Below, piece by piece: positions 55,959-64,000 of a stretch of 64,000 bases of DNA. Positions within the stretch are counted from its first letter, which is position 1. Each line of letters begins with the position of its first letter. Source of the DNA: Flectobacillus sp. BAB-3569 (GTDB taxonomy: Bacteria; Bacteroidota; Bacteroidia; Cytophagales; Spirosomataceae); contig NZ_NJFZ01000010.1 in assembly GCF_002270355.1 (NCBI RefSeq), forward strand, positions 124,007 to 188,006, in the 5' to 3' direction. The translations under genes were made by a program, and so were the position numbers. Below the pieces are notes generated by a model, which had not been told where the DNA came from, ran no database searches, and saw only the letters and a list, made by a program, of their open reading frames with translations.

Positions 55959-56447
55959 ATGTCCGTTACAAAAAAAGTACTCGCTGCGCTCTTGATGGGA
56001 GCAGGCTTGTTTATATGCTCAACAAATGATGCTGACGCCCAATATGGCGGAGGCTATGGTGGTGGATACGGCGGTGGCTTTGGTGGTCGTCGATTTGGTA
56101 GCGGTATTCCGCAGGCTGGTCAAGGCGATGAACGAAAAAGAGATAATACTCCAGACCCAGAAAAAATTGCAGAAGAGGAAACTCGTTGGATGACCAAGAA
56201 ATTGAGTTTGAACGAGGAGCAACAAATGAAAGTCGAAGATATCAACATCAAATATGCTTTCCAGCGATTGGACATGTATGAAGCGATAAAAAAGGCTACT
56301 AACAACGGAACAACCCCTCCTTCAGATGAAACACGGATTAAACTTCGTGAGCAAATGCAAAAAATGAAGGCAGATAAAGATAATGATTTTAAAGCCGTTT
56401 TGACACCAGAGCAATATGAGATTTATCTCAAAAAGCGTAAAGATTAG
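55959..56447 (+). CDS. Small secreted protein with Gly/Tyr-rich segment
   Basis: The 162-residue protein has a signal peptide (residues 1-27, ending NDADA before Gln28). A Gly/Tyr-rich stretch follows (YGGGYGGGYGGGFGGRRFG). The rest is a charged helical domain (EEETRWMTKKLSLNEEQQMK; LREQMQKMKADKDNDFKAVL; LTPEQYEIYLKKRKD). LNEEQ and LTPEQ recall the LTxxQ-type helices of Spy/CpxP-like periplasmic proteins, but the match is loose. Its role may be envelope stress binding or structural. It is monocistronic. Confidence 0.7.
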   Translation: MSVTKKVLAALLMGAGLFICSTNDADAQYGGGYGGGYGGGFGGRRFGSGIPQAGQGDERKRDNTPDPEKIAEEETRWMTKKLSLNEEQQMKVEDINIKYAFQRLDMYEAIKKATNNGTTPPSDETRIKLREQMQKMKADKDNDFKAVLTPEQYEIYLKKRKD

Positions 56448-56497
56448 GTCACGGCAAAAGACTTTTTGATTGAGAAGTTTAAAGAGGTTTATACAGC

Positions 56498-56526
56498 AAA
56501 GTCACTCCTAGCTTAGGAGTGACTTT
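56498..56526. terminator. Bidirectional terminator
   Basis: The 13-bp stem aaagtcactccta with a 3-base loop and T runs sits between the convergent small secreted and coiled-coil genes. Confidence 0.8.
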
Positions 56527-56539
56527 CTTTTTGTATTTA

Positions 56540-56920
56540 CTACAAACTCTCTGACAAGAACCTTCTGAAATCTGTTTTATTTTCAGACCAAATTTTTTCA
56601 AAGACTGCTATCTTATCTCTGAGCTCAACCAAATCATCAAACAATACTCGGTCGCCAGCAGGATTGCCTTTTACTTTATCTCCCAAATTGTTATCTGTAA
56701 TTTGTAACTCGTGCGATAATTCATCGTTTACTTCGTCCTGTCTGATAAAAATACTTTCAAAGTGGCCTACCTTCATTTTGATTTCCTGAGCGGTATTTTG
56801 TGCTGAAACAGAAGCAAGTTGATCTTGAAATGTTTTTAACTCATCTTTTACAAAATTTACTTTGCTCTTCCACTCATTGATTTCTGTGTGCAATTCGGTG
56901 ATATGCTTTTTGGTACTCAT
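56540..56920 (-). CDS. Coiled-coil protein of unknown function
   Basis: The 126-residue protein has no signal peptide or membrane segment and is rich in Lys, Glu, Gln and Leu. Long coiled-coil helices are expected (ITELHTEINEWKSKVNFVKD, FQDQLASVSAQNTAQEIKMK, VELRDKIAVFEKIWSENKTD). I do not recognise a family. The neighbours give no clear context, and it is monocistronic. Confidence 0.65.
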   Translation of the reverse strand: MSTKKHITELHTEINEWKSKVNFVKDELKTFQDQLASVSAQNTAQEIKMKVGHFESIFIRQDEVNDELSHELQITDNNLGDKVKGNPAGDRVLFDDLVELRDKIAVFEKIWSENKTDFRRFLSESL

Positions 56921-57344
56921 GGTTTATAATGGTTTTGGGTACAATGATGCTAATGTTACGCCTGAATAAAAGTCAGTTGCTATTCAGTTGGATGAAGATT
57001 TGAGATGTTTTTGATGATCAATAAGCGAATCTTCTGAGGCAAAGTTGTATCTATTTTGAGATAGGAGGTATGAGAACGGTCAGCAAAAAAGCCAACCTTA
57101 CTCAGTTATAAATACTTCAGGAAAAGAGACTACATCCTAACAAAATCCTATTATTGGATAAATAACTTGAGAAGTTAGTGAAAGGGTATTTTAAAGATAT
57201 TGTATTGTTTATCAAATTGTTAAATTTGAGTATTGTGAAAACTTGTAAGAATTGAGAGGCGGGAAGTTGTCTTAATTTACTTATATTTGTACTAAAAGTT
57301 TCTAATTACCGTTTACAAGAAAATATCAAATCAAATAATTTTTT
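56921..57344. other. Intergenic region, 424 bp
   Basis: This spacer lies between divergent small genes, with no ORF or strong hairpin seen. tatatttg at 57282-57289 fits the TAnnTTTG -7 element on the plus strand, but no TTG is at the right distance. Confidence 0.4.
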
Positions 57345-57803
57345 ATGAAGCATTTAGCCCTTGTCCTCGTAGGATTGTTATTAGTTATCTCATCTAGTTG
57401 TAAAAAGAATAACGTTTCTACAAAAACTAACACTGAAAAATTGACTGCCAAAGTATGGATGGTTTCCGAAGTTTCTTCAACAGGAGGCTTGGTAGTAGTG
57501 TACAAAAGAGATTTGGCCAGTAATGGATATGATTTATCAAAAGTACGTTTGGAGTTTCTTACAAACGGAACAATTCGCGGTGTAGATAACAATGGAAATA
57601 CCTCGACAAGTGGTACTTGGAAATTTGTGAATAACGAGACTCAAATCGAAATTTCAGGAATCAACTTTGCAGGAATCAACTTTGGTACGATTACAGTAAC
57701 TCGCTTAGAGGATGCTAACTTCGACTTTACAGGTACTGCATCAATTCCTCAGTTGGGTATTCCTTCAACTGATGCAACGGTGAAAATGATTCCAGCAAAC
57801 TAA
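57345..57803 (+). CDS. Small lipoprotein (lipocalin-like fold possible)
   Basis: The 152-residue lipoprotein has a signal ending ISSSC, with Cys19 as lipid site. The mature part is beta-rich: KLTAKVWMVSEVSSTGGLVV, LEFLTNGTIRGVDNNGNTST, GTWKFVNNETQIEISGINFA. Such lipocalin-like (DUF4923/DUF5004-type) lipoproteins are common in Bacteroidota. The exact family is not certain and no binding residue is recognisable. It stands alone with a terminator after it. Confidence 0.7.
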   Translation: MKHLALVLVGLLLVISSSCKKNNVSTKTNTEKLTAKVWMVSEVSSTGGLVVVYKRDLASNGYDLSKVRLEFLTNGTIRGVDNNGNTSTSGTWKFVNNETQIEISGINFAGINFGTITVTRLEDANFDFTGTASIPQLGIPSTDATVKMIPAN

Positions 57804-57864
57804 TATTTAGTGAGTTAGGGTTTATGATTAAGTGATTATTTTATCACAATTTCATTATCCCAAA

Positions 57865-57913
57865 TTAAAAATCCCCACAGAACAAAATTTATTTGTCCTG
57901 TGGGGATTTTTAA
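57865..57913. terminator. Bidirectional terminator
   Basis: The stem taaaaatccccacag/ctgtggggattttta, with further weak pairing in the loop, separates the lipoprotein gene (+) from the isomerase gene (-). T runs lie on both sides. Confidence 0.8.
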
Positions 57914-57942
57914 TTAAAAGAAGGGCTATCGTGTATCTTCTG

Positions 57943-58866
57943 CTAATATGGCAAAAACTGTTTTAGATAGTTTCTTGCAGTTAGAATAGCTTTTTCAATA
58001 TCTGCACTTGAACCTTCGTAGGCTTTATCCTCTACTTCAATAACAATCGGTCCACGGTATCTAACATCATTGAGTGCTGAAATGAATTTTCCCCAATTGA
58101 TGTCTCCAAGTCCAGGGAGTTTTGGAGAATGGTATTCCAAAGGATTTGCCATAATGCCAACTCTGTCCAGTTTTTCTTTATATACTTTGGCATCTTTCAA
58201 GTGAATATGATGTAAGCGCTCAGTGTAATCATAAATCGGGCGGCAGTAGTCCATTTGTTGCCATAACAAGTGCGAAGGGTCATAGTTTAGCCCTAGCGTT
58301 GCTGAAGGAATAATGGTAAACATTTTGTCCCAAATAGCTGGAGTGGTAGCAAGGTTTTTGCCCCCTGGCCATTCGTCGTCAGTAAAAAACATTGGACAGT
58401 TTTCAATCCCTATTTTTACGCCGTTATCTTCTGCTAGTTTGACAATCTCTGGCCAAACTTCCTTGTATTTATCAAGGTTGTAAGCAACATTTTTCGAAAT
58501 ATCTCTTCCTATGAATGTATTCACTACAGGAACTCCCAATTGCGCTGCCGCCAAGATGATTTTCTTGATATGGTCTTGAAAAAACTTAGCCTGCGTTTCA
58601 TTAGCATCTAATGGATTAGGATAATAACCCAAACCAGAAATATAGATTCCTTTAGCAGCTACATATTGTTTGATATAGTCAATTTTTTCTGGAGTTAAAG
58701 ATTCAACGTCAATGTGCGTAACGCCTGCATAACGGCGAGCATCGGCATTGCCTGCTGGCCAGCACATAATTTCAACACATTTGAATCCGTTTGCTGCCAC
58801 AAAATCTATGGCTTGTTCGAAGGTATTATCTGCTAAAATGGCACTTACAATTCCTAAATCTAACAT
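57943..58866 (-). CDS. Sugar phosphate isomerase/epimerase (xylose isomerase-like TIM barrel)
   Basis: The 307-residue TIM barrel has family features: VAANGFKCVEIMCWPAGNAD, VPVVNTFIGRD, KIGIENCPMFFTDDEWPGGK (metal Glu), LGLNYDPSHLLWQQMDYCRP (metal Asp/His), LHHIHLKDAKVY, and GPIVIEVEDKAYEG (last metal Glu). The group interconverts ketoses and aldoses or inosose-type sugars in the cytosol. It starts 52 bases after the GMC oxidoreductase, an arrangement common for oxidative sugar or polyol degradation in Bacteroidota. The substrate is unknown. Confidence 0.87.
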   Translation of the reverse strand: MLDLGIVSAILADNTFEQAIDFVAANGFKCVEIMCWPAGNADARRYAGVTHIDVESLTPEKIDYIKQYVAAKGIYISGLGYYPNPLDANETQAKFFQDHIKKIILAAAQLGVPVVNTFIGRDISKNVAYNLDKYKEVWPEIVKLAEDNGVKIGIENCPMFFTDDEWPGGKNLATTPAIWDKMFTIIPSATLGLNYDPSHLLWQQMDYCRPIYDYTERLHHIHLKDAKVYKEKLDRVGIMANPLEYHSPKLPGLGDINWGKFISALNDVRYRGPIVIEVEDKAYEGSSADIEKAILTARNYLKQFLPY

Positions 58867-58918
58867 GTTTTTGGAGGTTTTATCTTAGTTTTTTATTTGG
58901 ATGTTTTTATAAAGAGCT

Positions 58919-60634
58919 TTACAAATTTTTCTTTTTAAGTTCACTGACAGCAAAATTCACAGCTCTGGCAGTTAGCGCCATAAAGGTCAACGAAGGGTTT
59001 TGATTGCCTACCGACGTCATTGCTGCACCATCTGTTACAAATACATTTTTGCAGTGATGTAATTGATTATGAGCATTGAGCATAGATGTTTTTGGGTCTT
59101 TTCCCATACGTACGCCACCCATTTCGTGAATGTCTAGCCCAGGAGACTGTTTGGTATCGTACATGAAAATATCTTTTATGCCTGATTTTTCCAATATTTC
59201 ACTAGCTTGATGATGAAAATCTTGCACCATCTTAGTGTCGTTAGGCTCATTGTACCCCACAGAGGTAATTAATTGAGGGATTCCCCAAGCATCTTTAAGC
59301 TCAGTTGATAGGCGCACATGATTTTGCTCCTGCGGAACGGTTTCGCCTTGCATCATGATAAATACGCCCCAAGGACCTATTTCGGTAGATTCTCTTTTAA
59401 AGTCAGAACCAAATGCATCGCTATGGATGTCACGATTCCAGCCAGTTCGATAAGCGGAAAAAGCGACCATATAGCCACGGAGAAAATCAGTTTCTTGTTT
59501 ACGCAAGTTTCTGAAAGAAGGTATAAAGGCCGTAGTTGGACGTCTGCCTAGATAATACTCTTTGTCAAAACCTTCATAGGTGCCGCCTCCAGCGCCTCGG
59601 TAGTTGTGAAACGCTACGTATTTCCCAAGAATACCATTATCGTTGCCCAAGCCATTTGGGAAGCGATTCGAGGTCGAATTTAATAGAATCAAATTGGTAT
59701 TTAAACAAGCAGCATTGACAAAGATTATTTTAGCGTAAAACTCTGTCATTTCTTTGGTTTGAGTATCGATGACTCTCACGCCCGAAGCTTTTTGTTTTTT
59801 TTCATCATAAATAATTGAATGAACTACCGAGTGAGGTCGTAAGGTGAGATTACCTGTTTGGGCAGCCCAAGGTAGGGTAGAAGAGTTACTGCTAAAATAC
59901 CCACCATACGGACATCCCCTGTAACATAAGTGTCGAGCTTGGCATTGCCCTCTGCCTTGCTTCAGATGAATTTCTTTAGGCTGAGTCAAGTGTGCACACC
60001 TACCAATAATTACTTGTCGATCAAGGTAGTTTTGTTTGACTCTTTGTTGAATATGTTTTTCGAGACAATTGAGTTCCCAAGGAGGTAAAAACTCACCATC
60101 AGGAAGGCTATCAATGCCATCTTTATTACCACTAATTCCTACAAATTTTTCAACTTTGCTATACCAAGGAGCTAAATCTTTGTATCGTATTGGCCAATCC
60201 ACCGCAAAACCATCACGAGCTGGTCCCTCAAACTCAAAATCACTCCAACGTTGTGTCTGACGAGCCCAAATCAGAGACTTTCCGCCAACTTGATAGCCAC
60301 GAATCCAATCGAATGGTTTTTCTTGAACATACGGATGTTCGTGGTCTTTGACAAAAAAGTGTGAAGTAGCTTCGTCATACGCATAGCAACGCTTCACGAT
60401 AGGGTCTTTTTCTTGTTCTGCTAATGGAATTCTACCATGATGGGGCATATCCCAAGGGTTGTACATGGCAGTTGGGTAGTCTTCAATGTGCTTAACCTCT
60501 CGGCCACGCTCAAGGACAAGCGTTTTGAGACCAGCTTCACAAAGTTCTTTTGCTGCCCAGCCACCACTAATCCCAGAGCCAACAACGATGGCATCATAGG
60601 TTCTTGATTTGTTGGAAGTAATATTCAAATTCAT
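58919..60634 (-). CDS. GMC family oxidoreductase
   Basis: The 571-residue FAD enzyme has the dinucleotide site AIVVGSGISGGWAAKELCEA near residue 15, LVLERGREVKHIEDYP, and the active-site region HEMGGVRMGKDPKTSMLNAH. The end is GNQNPSLTFMALTARAVNF. These fit the glucose-methanol-choline group in the gluconate-2-dehydrogenase-large-subunit-like branch of Bacteroidota. No Tat signal is evident at its start, and the usual small subunit 3 is not adjacent. It may oxidise a sugar or inositol that the downstream isomerase then handles. Confidence 0.88.
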   Translation of the reverse strand: MNLNITSNKSRTYDAIVVGSGISGGWAAKELCEAGLKTLVLERGREVKHIEDYPTAMYNPWDMPHHGRIPLAEQEKDPIVKRCYAYDEATSHFFVKDHEHPYVQEKPFDWIRGYQVGGKSLIWARQTQRWSDFEFEGPARDGFAVDWPIRYKDLAPWYSKVEKFVGISGNKDGIDSLPDGEFLPPWELNCLEKHIQQRVKQNYLDRQVIIGRCAHLTQPKEIHLKQGRGQCQARHLCYRGCPYGGYFSSNSSTLPWAAQTGNLTLRPHSVVHSIIYDEKKQKASGVRVIDTQTKEMTEFYAKIIFVNAACLNTNLILLNSTSNRFPNGLGNDNGILGKYVAFHNYRGAGGGTYEGFDKEYYLGRRPTTAFIPSFRNLRKQETDFLRGYMVAFSAYRTGWNRDIHSDAFGSDFKRESTEIGPWGVFIMMQGETVPQEQNHVRLSTELKDAWGIPQLITSVGYNEPNDTKMVQDFHHQASEILEKSGIKDIFMYDTKQSPGLDIHEMGGVRMGKDPKTSMLNAHNQLHHCKNVFVTDGAAMTSVGNQNPSLTFMALTARAVNFAVSELKKKNL

Positions 60635-60705
60635 CTTTTTGAAAATTGGGAGTTTATTTTCTAGTTTTATAAAATGGGGTAGAGGAAAAAAGTTGACTTA
60701 AATAA

Positions 60706-60745
60706 AAAAGGAATAGCTTTTCATTCCTGAATTTAAGCTATTCCT
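60706..60745 (-). terminator. Terminator of the hydrolase gene
   Basis: The 12-bp stem aaggaatagctt/aagctattcctt is followed on the minus strand by T-rich sequence. It lies between the hydrolase and GMC genes. Confidence 0.75.
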
Positions 60746-60784
60746 TCAATAAAATGTTGTGGGGCTATAAGGTAAATAGAGGGA

Positions 60785-61771
60785 TTATTTATCCAGAAAA
60801 CCTTTTATGTGGGCAATCATTTGATCTGATTGACAGGAGGTTGCCATGTGTCCACAGTTGCCCTCTAACAAAACCAATGGGCACTTGAGTATTTTTGAAA
60901 GCTGAATAGCAGCTAACGGGTTGACCATTTGGTCTTCTGGAGCCACCAAAATCATGACCTTAGCCTTTACCAAAGGAGCTATTTCTTGTGGTGTTTTGCC
61001 TTGATAAATATCCTGCTGGAGCATGGCACGTAACTGCGATGCCCAGTCATAAGCATTGAGTGTTTGGGCTTCTTTTTCTAATTTACCAATCAATTCTGGA
61101 TAGGTGGTGGTTGGCGTATTCTGGGCTCGATACGAAGGTGTCCAAAGATGCATTTGATGTAGCGCGTTCACCGATGCCATCGCTTCAGGGCTATAATTGC
61201 CTCGTTCAATCAGATTCAATTGAAGATTCCAGAACAGTTTATCATAGCTACTTTGCTGGGGTGAACCAATAATTGGAACTATCTTATCCATGTAATCAGG
61301 ATAACTGAGCATCCATTGGAAAGTTTGCATACCACCCATAGAAATACCTGTGACTGCGTATAAATGAGATAGTTTGAGGTGTTCGCTACTCAATTTATAA
61401 CTTGCCACTACCATATCTCGAATATTGAAAGTCGGGAAAAGTTGATTTTTTTGTGAAGTGCTATTAGAAGGTGAAGACGATACACCGTTGCCAAGGGCAT
61501 CTACTATAATGACAAAATATTTGGTACTATCCACGAAGCTTTTGGGATCGGCTACGAAAGATTTCTGTTGGCTATTTCCTGTAAACCAAGTAGGGACTAA
61601 TACAGCGTTGGATTTGCTTGCATTCAGTTTACCAAAAGTTCGATAGCCAATTTTACAATCTTTAATAACTTGACCATTTTCGAGTTTGAAATCGCCAAGA
61701 TGATAAAATTTTTGTTGAGCTGTAGCCCAATTAGCAAGCCCACACAATAGTAGGAAGAGGATTTTTTTCAT
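60785..61771 (-). CDS. Alpha/beta hydrolase, homoserine O-acetyltransferase-like, exported
   Basis: The 328-residue protein has a signal peptide (KKILFLLLCGLANWATAQQ) and an alpha/beta hydrolase fold. The triad is Ser144 in GISMGGMQ, Asp280 in APEDQMVN and His308 in GNCGHMA. KIGYRTFGKLNASKSNAVLV and GNGVSSSPSNS resemble MetX-like acyltransferases, but the signal peptide argues against methionine synthesis and for a periplasmic esterase or acyltransferase. It is followed by a terminator, so it is separate from the GMC gene. Confidence 0.82.
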   Translation of the reverse strand: MKKILFLLLCGLANWATAQQKFYHLGDFKLENGQVIKDCKIGYRTFGKLNASKSNAVLVPTWFTGNSQQKSFVADPKSFVDSTKYFVIIVDALGNGVSSSPSNSTSQKNQLFPTFNIRDMVVASYKLSSEHLKLSHLYAVTGISMGGMQTFQWMLSYPDYMDKIVPIIGSPQQSSYDKLFWNLQLNLIERGNYSPEAMASVNALHQMHLWTPSYRAQNTPTTTYPELIGKLEKEAQTLNAYDWASQLRAMLQQDIYQGKTPQEIAPLVKAKVMILVAPEDQMVNPLAAIQLSKILKCPLVLLEGNCGHMATSCQSDQMIAHIKGFLDK

Positions 61772-61860
61772 AGTTGGTAAAATAAGTTATTGGTTAGTTG
61801 TTTTTATCGGTTATTGGTTAGTTGTATATCAGAGAGTTATGGTGAAAGTGTATTTCGAAA

Positions 61861-62085
61861 ATACAATTAAGTAATCGTGCAGAACAAGATTTAAGTTTTT
61901 TGTTGAAGGCATAAGGTAACAGGCACAAGGCAAAGAGTGTTAAATCGTTCTTTTGTAAGGATAGATAAATTTTTGCCGAATGCCCATAGCTGAAAGCCGA
62001 AAGCTAAAGAAAACAAAGAGATTTTTATTAAATTATAAAGACTTTTTGCCTAATGCCTACGGCTTACAGCCTAGCACTTAAATCT
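61861..62085. repeat. Intergenic repeat element, copy C (inverted modules)
   Basis: It contains one arm of the 28-kb palindrome (aagtaatcgtgcagaa, 61869-61884), a block (ggcacaaggcaaagagtgtt) that is the reverse complement of 28251-28275, and a module (tgcccatagctgaaagccga) like those in the other copies. Near the end, tgcctacggcttacagccta resembles 28111-28135. No coding capacity. Confidence 0.65.
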
Positions 62086-62125
62086 AGCTAAACGAAAAAT
62101 TTAACTCACAATTCACTCAATAAAA

Positions 62126-62156
62126 AAGGGATTAAGGATTTTGTCCTTAATCCCTT
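62126..62156 (-). terminator. Terminator of the DUF4105 gene
   Basis: The 13-bp stem aagggattaagga with a 5-base loop and T run lies just past the DUF4105 stop on the minus strand. Confidence 0.8.
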
Positions 62157-62202
62157 AAAACTTTGATAGTTTTTGGGAAATGTGTCCTTGACCTAGACTG
62201 AA

Positions 62203-63471
62203 TTATTCTTCACTGTCGTAATTGATTACCTGCATCTTGCGACCTTTGATAACCTTACGGAATTTGTTCATTGTCAAGCGGTGTTCACGTTCGAAGCCTA
62301 CATGATACATGGATCTTACTAAAAGTGTAAGAACAATAAGTACTAATTCAATCATGTAAGGAGCTACGAAAACCAAAGCTAGTGCTGAGGCCACACCCGT
62401 TACTACAAAATAATACACATACCAATCCTCACCATTTTTTTCTCTTAATCTAAAAATTAGAGGCAAATGAAAAGGCAATGCCCATAAAATATTCTTATTA
62501 TTCTCTGTTACTCCATGATTAGTCCCGAACCATAAAAATACTAAAATCCAACCAATAAAACCAGCAATGCTGAATAGTATTTTATCTAATTTATAACCTT
62601 TTTGTCGTCTTTTCCAATGGTCGTAAGTTTTCCAACAGGTAAACAATAAAACCATTAAGAAAAAGAATGCAGGTTGTAAGAAAAACGGCATTGGTTTTAC
62701 TTCCTCTTTTACTAATGGAAATAAAGGTGCCTCTGTATCAACTAAATAGCGAAGAACTCTGTGGGTCATTCTTTTGGCTGCGCCTAAACTTCTGTGCAAG
62801 TTGGCAGGAATATAATTTGCTTCAAATTGAGTCGTGCGTTCATCCGCCTCAGAACCCAATGCTATATTCATCGCGACTGCTGGCCAACGCATATCTCCAG
62901 CATAAAGTGACTTATTCATCCATTGTCTGAATGTCGTATCACTCATAGTTTGCAAATTTGCAAAGTGTACGCTGTCAGTACATGCTACTACAATTGCTTC
63001 ACGTACACGAGTGGCACAGTTGTCGGTAAAGAATTTATATTGATAGATGCGTTTTGCTGGGTCGTTATAGGTTTTGTCCAGCTCATCAAGAATTCGCTGT
63101 TTTTGAGCTAGAGCCATATCCAATACTTGCTCGCTCATGCCACGCTTCATATACTGGTAGTAGGCGATGTAATCACCAATAGGACGATACTCCATTTTGT
63201 AAGGCAACGTTCCTTGGATAAATTTCCAGTAAAAGTTAGGGGTGCTAAAATCGTATACGCCCCAATTATAGGCACGGTCAATGCCATTAGCTGGGTCATA
63301 AATCCATAGGAGAGAGTGCCCAAAAACATCATTCAACTCTTTACCAGGGTCGATTGTAATGACACTTACTTTAGCACTTTCTGAAAGTTTCTGAGCATTG
63401 GCTGACAGGAAACAACTACCCAGAAAACAAAATAATAAAATAATTTTAGATAGAATGTTGAGGTTTTTCAT
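62203..63471 (-). CDS. DUF4105 membrane protein (Lnb-type lipoprotein N-acyltransferase?)
   Basis: From the ATG at 63471 the protein has 422 residues: a signal (ILSKIILLFCFLGSCFLSANA), then a periplasmic DUF4105 domain (about 30-250), then about five membrane helices. The putative catalytic pair is His52 in VFGHSLLWIYDP and Cys152 in FFTDNCATRVREAI. A Bacteroides DUF4105 protein has been named Lnb for its part in lipoprotein N-acylation; assignment here is by domain and Cys/His only. An ATG at 63546 would add 25 residues (LELNHLVFIQLLRVYLSPLQ...) before the signal and is less likely. Confidence 0.8.
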   Translation of the reverse strand: MKNLNILSKIILLFCFLGSCFLSANAQKLSESAKVSVITIDPGKELNDVFGHSLLWIYDPANGIDRAYNWGVYDFSTPNFYWKFIQGTLPYKMEYRPIGDYIAYYQYMKRGMSEQVLDMALAQKQRILDELDKTYNDPAKRIYQYKFFTDNCATRVREAIVVACTDSVHFANLQTMSDTTFRQWMNKSLYAGDMRWPAVAMNIALGSEADERTTQFEANYIPANLHRSLGAAKRMTHRVLRYLVDTEAPLFPLVKEEVKPMPFFLQPAFFFLMVLLFTCWKTYDHWKRRQKGYKLDKILFSIAGFIGWILVFLWFGTNHGVTENNKNILWALPFHLPLIFRLREKNGEDWYVYYFVVTGVASALALVFVAPYMIELVLIVLTLLVRSMYHVGFEREHRLTMNKFRKVIKGRKMQVINYDSEE

Positions 63472-63651
63472 GTAGTTGAGGTTTTGCAATGGCGATAAAT
63501 ACACCCGTAAGAGTTGTATAAAAACCAGATGGTTCAATTCTAACAATACAACTCAAAAGGAATAGACTCTATTTAATTTTGGCTTTGGTTTCTGTAAATT
63601 ATTAATATTTACTGAAAAATAGAAACCAAATGACAGGTAATTACCGAAAAA

Positions 63652-64000
63652 TTATTCTTTCCCTGCAATTACCAAAACGATTTCACCTTTAATCGTATTT
63701 GGATTTTCTTGATAGTGTTTTAAAACTTCTGCCAAGGTGCCTCTAATATTTTCTTCAAACATTTTGGTCAATTCTCGTGACACACAAGCTTGGCGATCAG
63801 CACCCAAGTATTCTCCTAGTTGTTCAAGGGTCTTAATTAAACGATGCGGAGATTCGTAAAAAATCATCGTACGCTCTTCGTTTTGAAGATTTTGTAAGCG
63901 CGTTTGGCGTCCTTTTTTATGTGGTAAAAATCCTTCAAAAGTGAAGCGGTCAGACGGTAGTCCCGAATTGACGAGTGCAGGAACAAATGCCGTGGCTCCT
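63652..64000 (-). CDS. rsmI: 16S rRNA 2'-O-ribose C1402 methyltransferase, 3' part (5' end outside window)
   Basis: The frame stays open from the TAA at 63652 to the window edge and gives about 116 C-terminal residues. These include GLPSDRFTFEGFLPHKKGRQ, TMIFYESPHRLIKTLEQL and VSRELTKMFEENIRGTLAEV, the hallmarks of RsmI (YraL) in the SAM-dependent SUMT-like methylase family. It ends KGEIVLVIAGKE, the usual C-end. The N-terminal SAM site lies outside the window. Confidence in the family is high. Confidence 0.93.
   Translation of the reverse strand, partial: GATAFVPALVNSGLPSDRFTFEGFLPHKKGRQTRLQNLQNEERTMIFYESPHRLIKTLEQLGEYLGADRQACVSRELTKMFEENIRGTLAEVLKHYQENPNTIKGEIVLVIAGKE

Overview
The window looks like a chromosomal segment of a low-GC Bacteroidota, most likely a cytophagalean in the Flectobacillus/Arcicella/Runella neighbourhood. 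The clues are a type IX secretion type-B sorting domain, a TonB-dependent receptor with an N-terminal carboxypeptidase-regulatory domain, a Bat operon fragment, Mqo, lipoproteins with short lipoboxes, and a TTG-N21-TAccTTTG promoter before a tRNA cluster. There is no rRNA, CRISPR array, transposase gene or prophage. Genus is inferred, not shown.

Layout. 1-5.4 kb (+): surface polysaccharide genes (glycosyltransferases, an acyltransferase 3, a WcaF-like acetyltransferase) ending in a WecA/TagO-type initiating transferase. 5.4-11.9 kb (-): a second glycan cluster (GT2, GT4, two related GT8-like proteins of which one has lost its DxD motif, GT9) followed by a membrane protein that carries only a degenerate half of a PP2C phosphatase. 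12-14.4 kb: queuosine-precursor transporter and AlaA-like aminotransferase. 15.2-17.8 kb: a large Cthe_2159-type lipoprotein. 18-22.8 kb: a sugar-salvage locus (GH109-like enzyme, nucleotidyltransferase, GHMP kinase) divergent from a LacI regulator with two operator-like sites between them. 22.9-29.4 kb: BatB/BatC, thiolase, purC, a STAS protein and RNase Z. 29.4-40 kb: a gliding/T9SS surface protein, gltBD and a lipoprotein. 40.3-40.9 kb: Ser, Pro, Arg, Pro tRNAs. 41-48 kb: mqo, an SMP-30 protein, a Kbp/YgaU homologue and a tricorn protease homologue. 48.1-52.3 kb: class IV aminotransferase, transglutaminase, Anbu proteasome-like peptidase and alpha-E protein. 53-57.8 kb: TonB receptor and small envelope proteins. 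57.9-61.8 kb: sugar isomerase, GMC oxidoreductase and hydrolase. 62-64 kb: DUF4105/Lnb-type protein and the 3' part of rsmI.

The most unusual non-coding signal is a family of mosaic intergenic repeats at about 20.35, 25.85, 27.8-28.4 and 61.9 kb. They share modules in both orientations. One is about 602 bp with terminal inverted repeats of about 60 bp and an internal perfect 52-bp palindrome. A different MITE-like element (49973-50195) touches the stop codon of the Anbu gene. The Anbu/alpha-E/transglutaminase set lacks its usual ATP-grasp partner here. Two proteins appear to be catalytically dead relatives of enzymes (the PP2C-like and GT8-like proteins) in the same glycan cluster.
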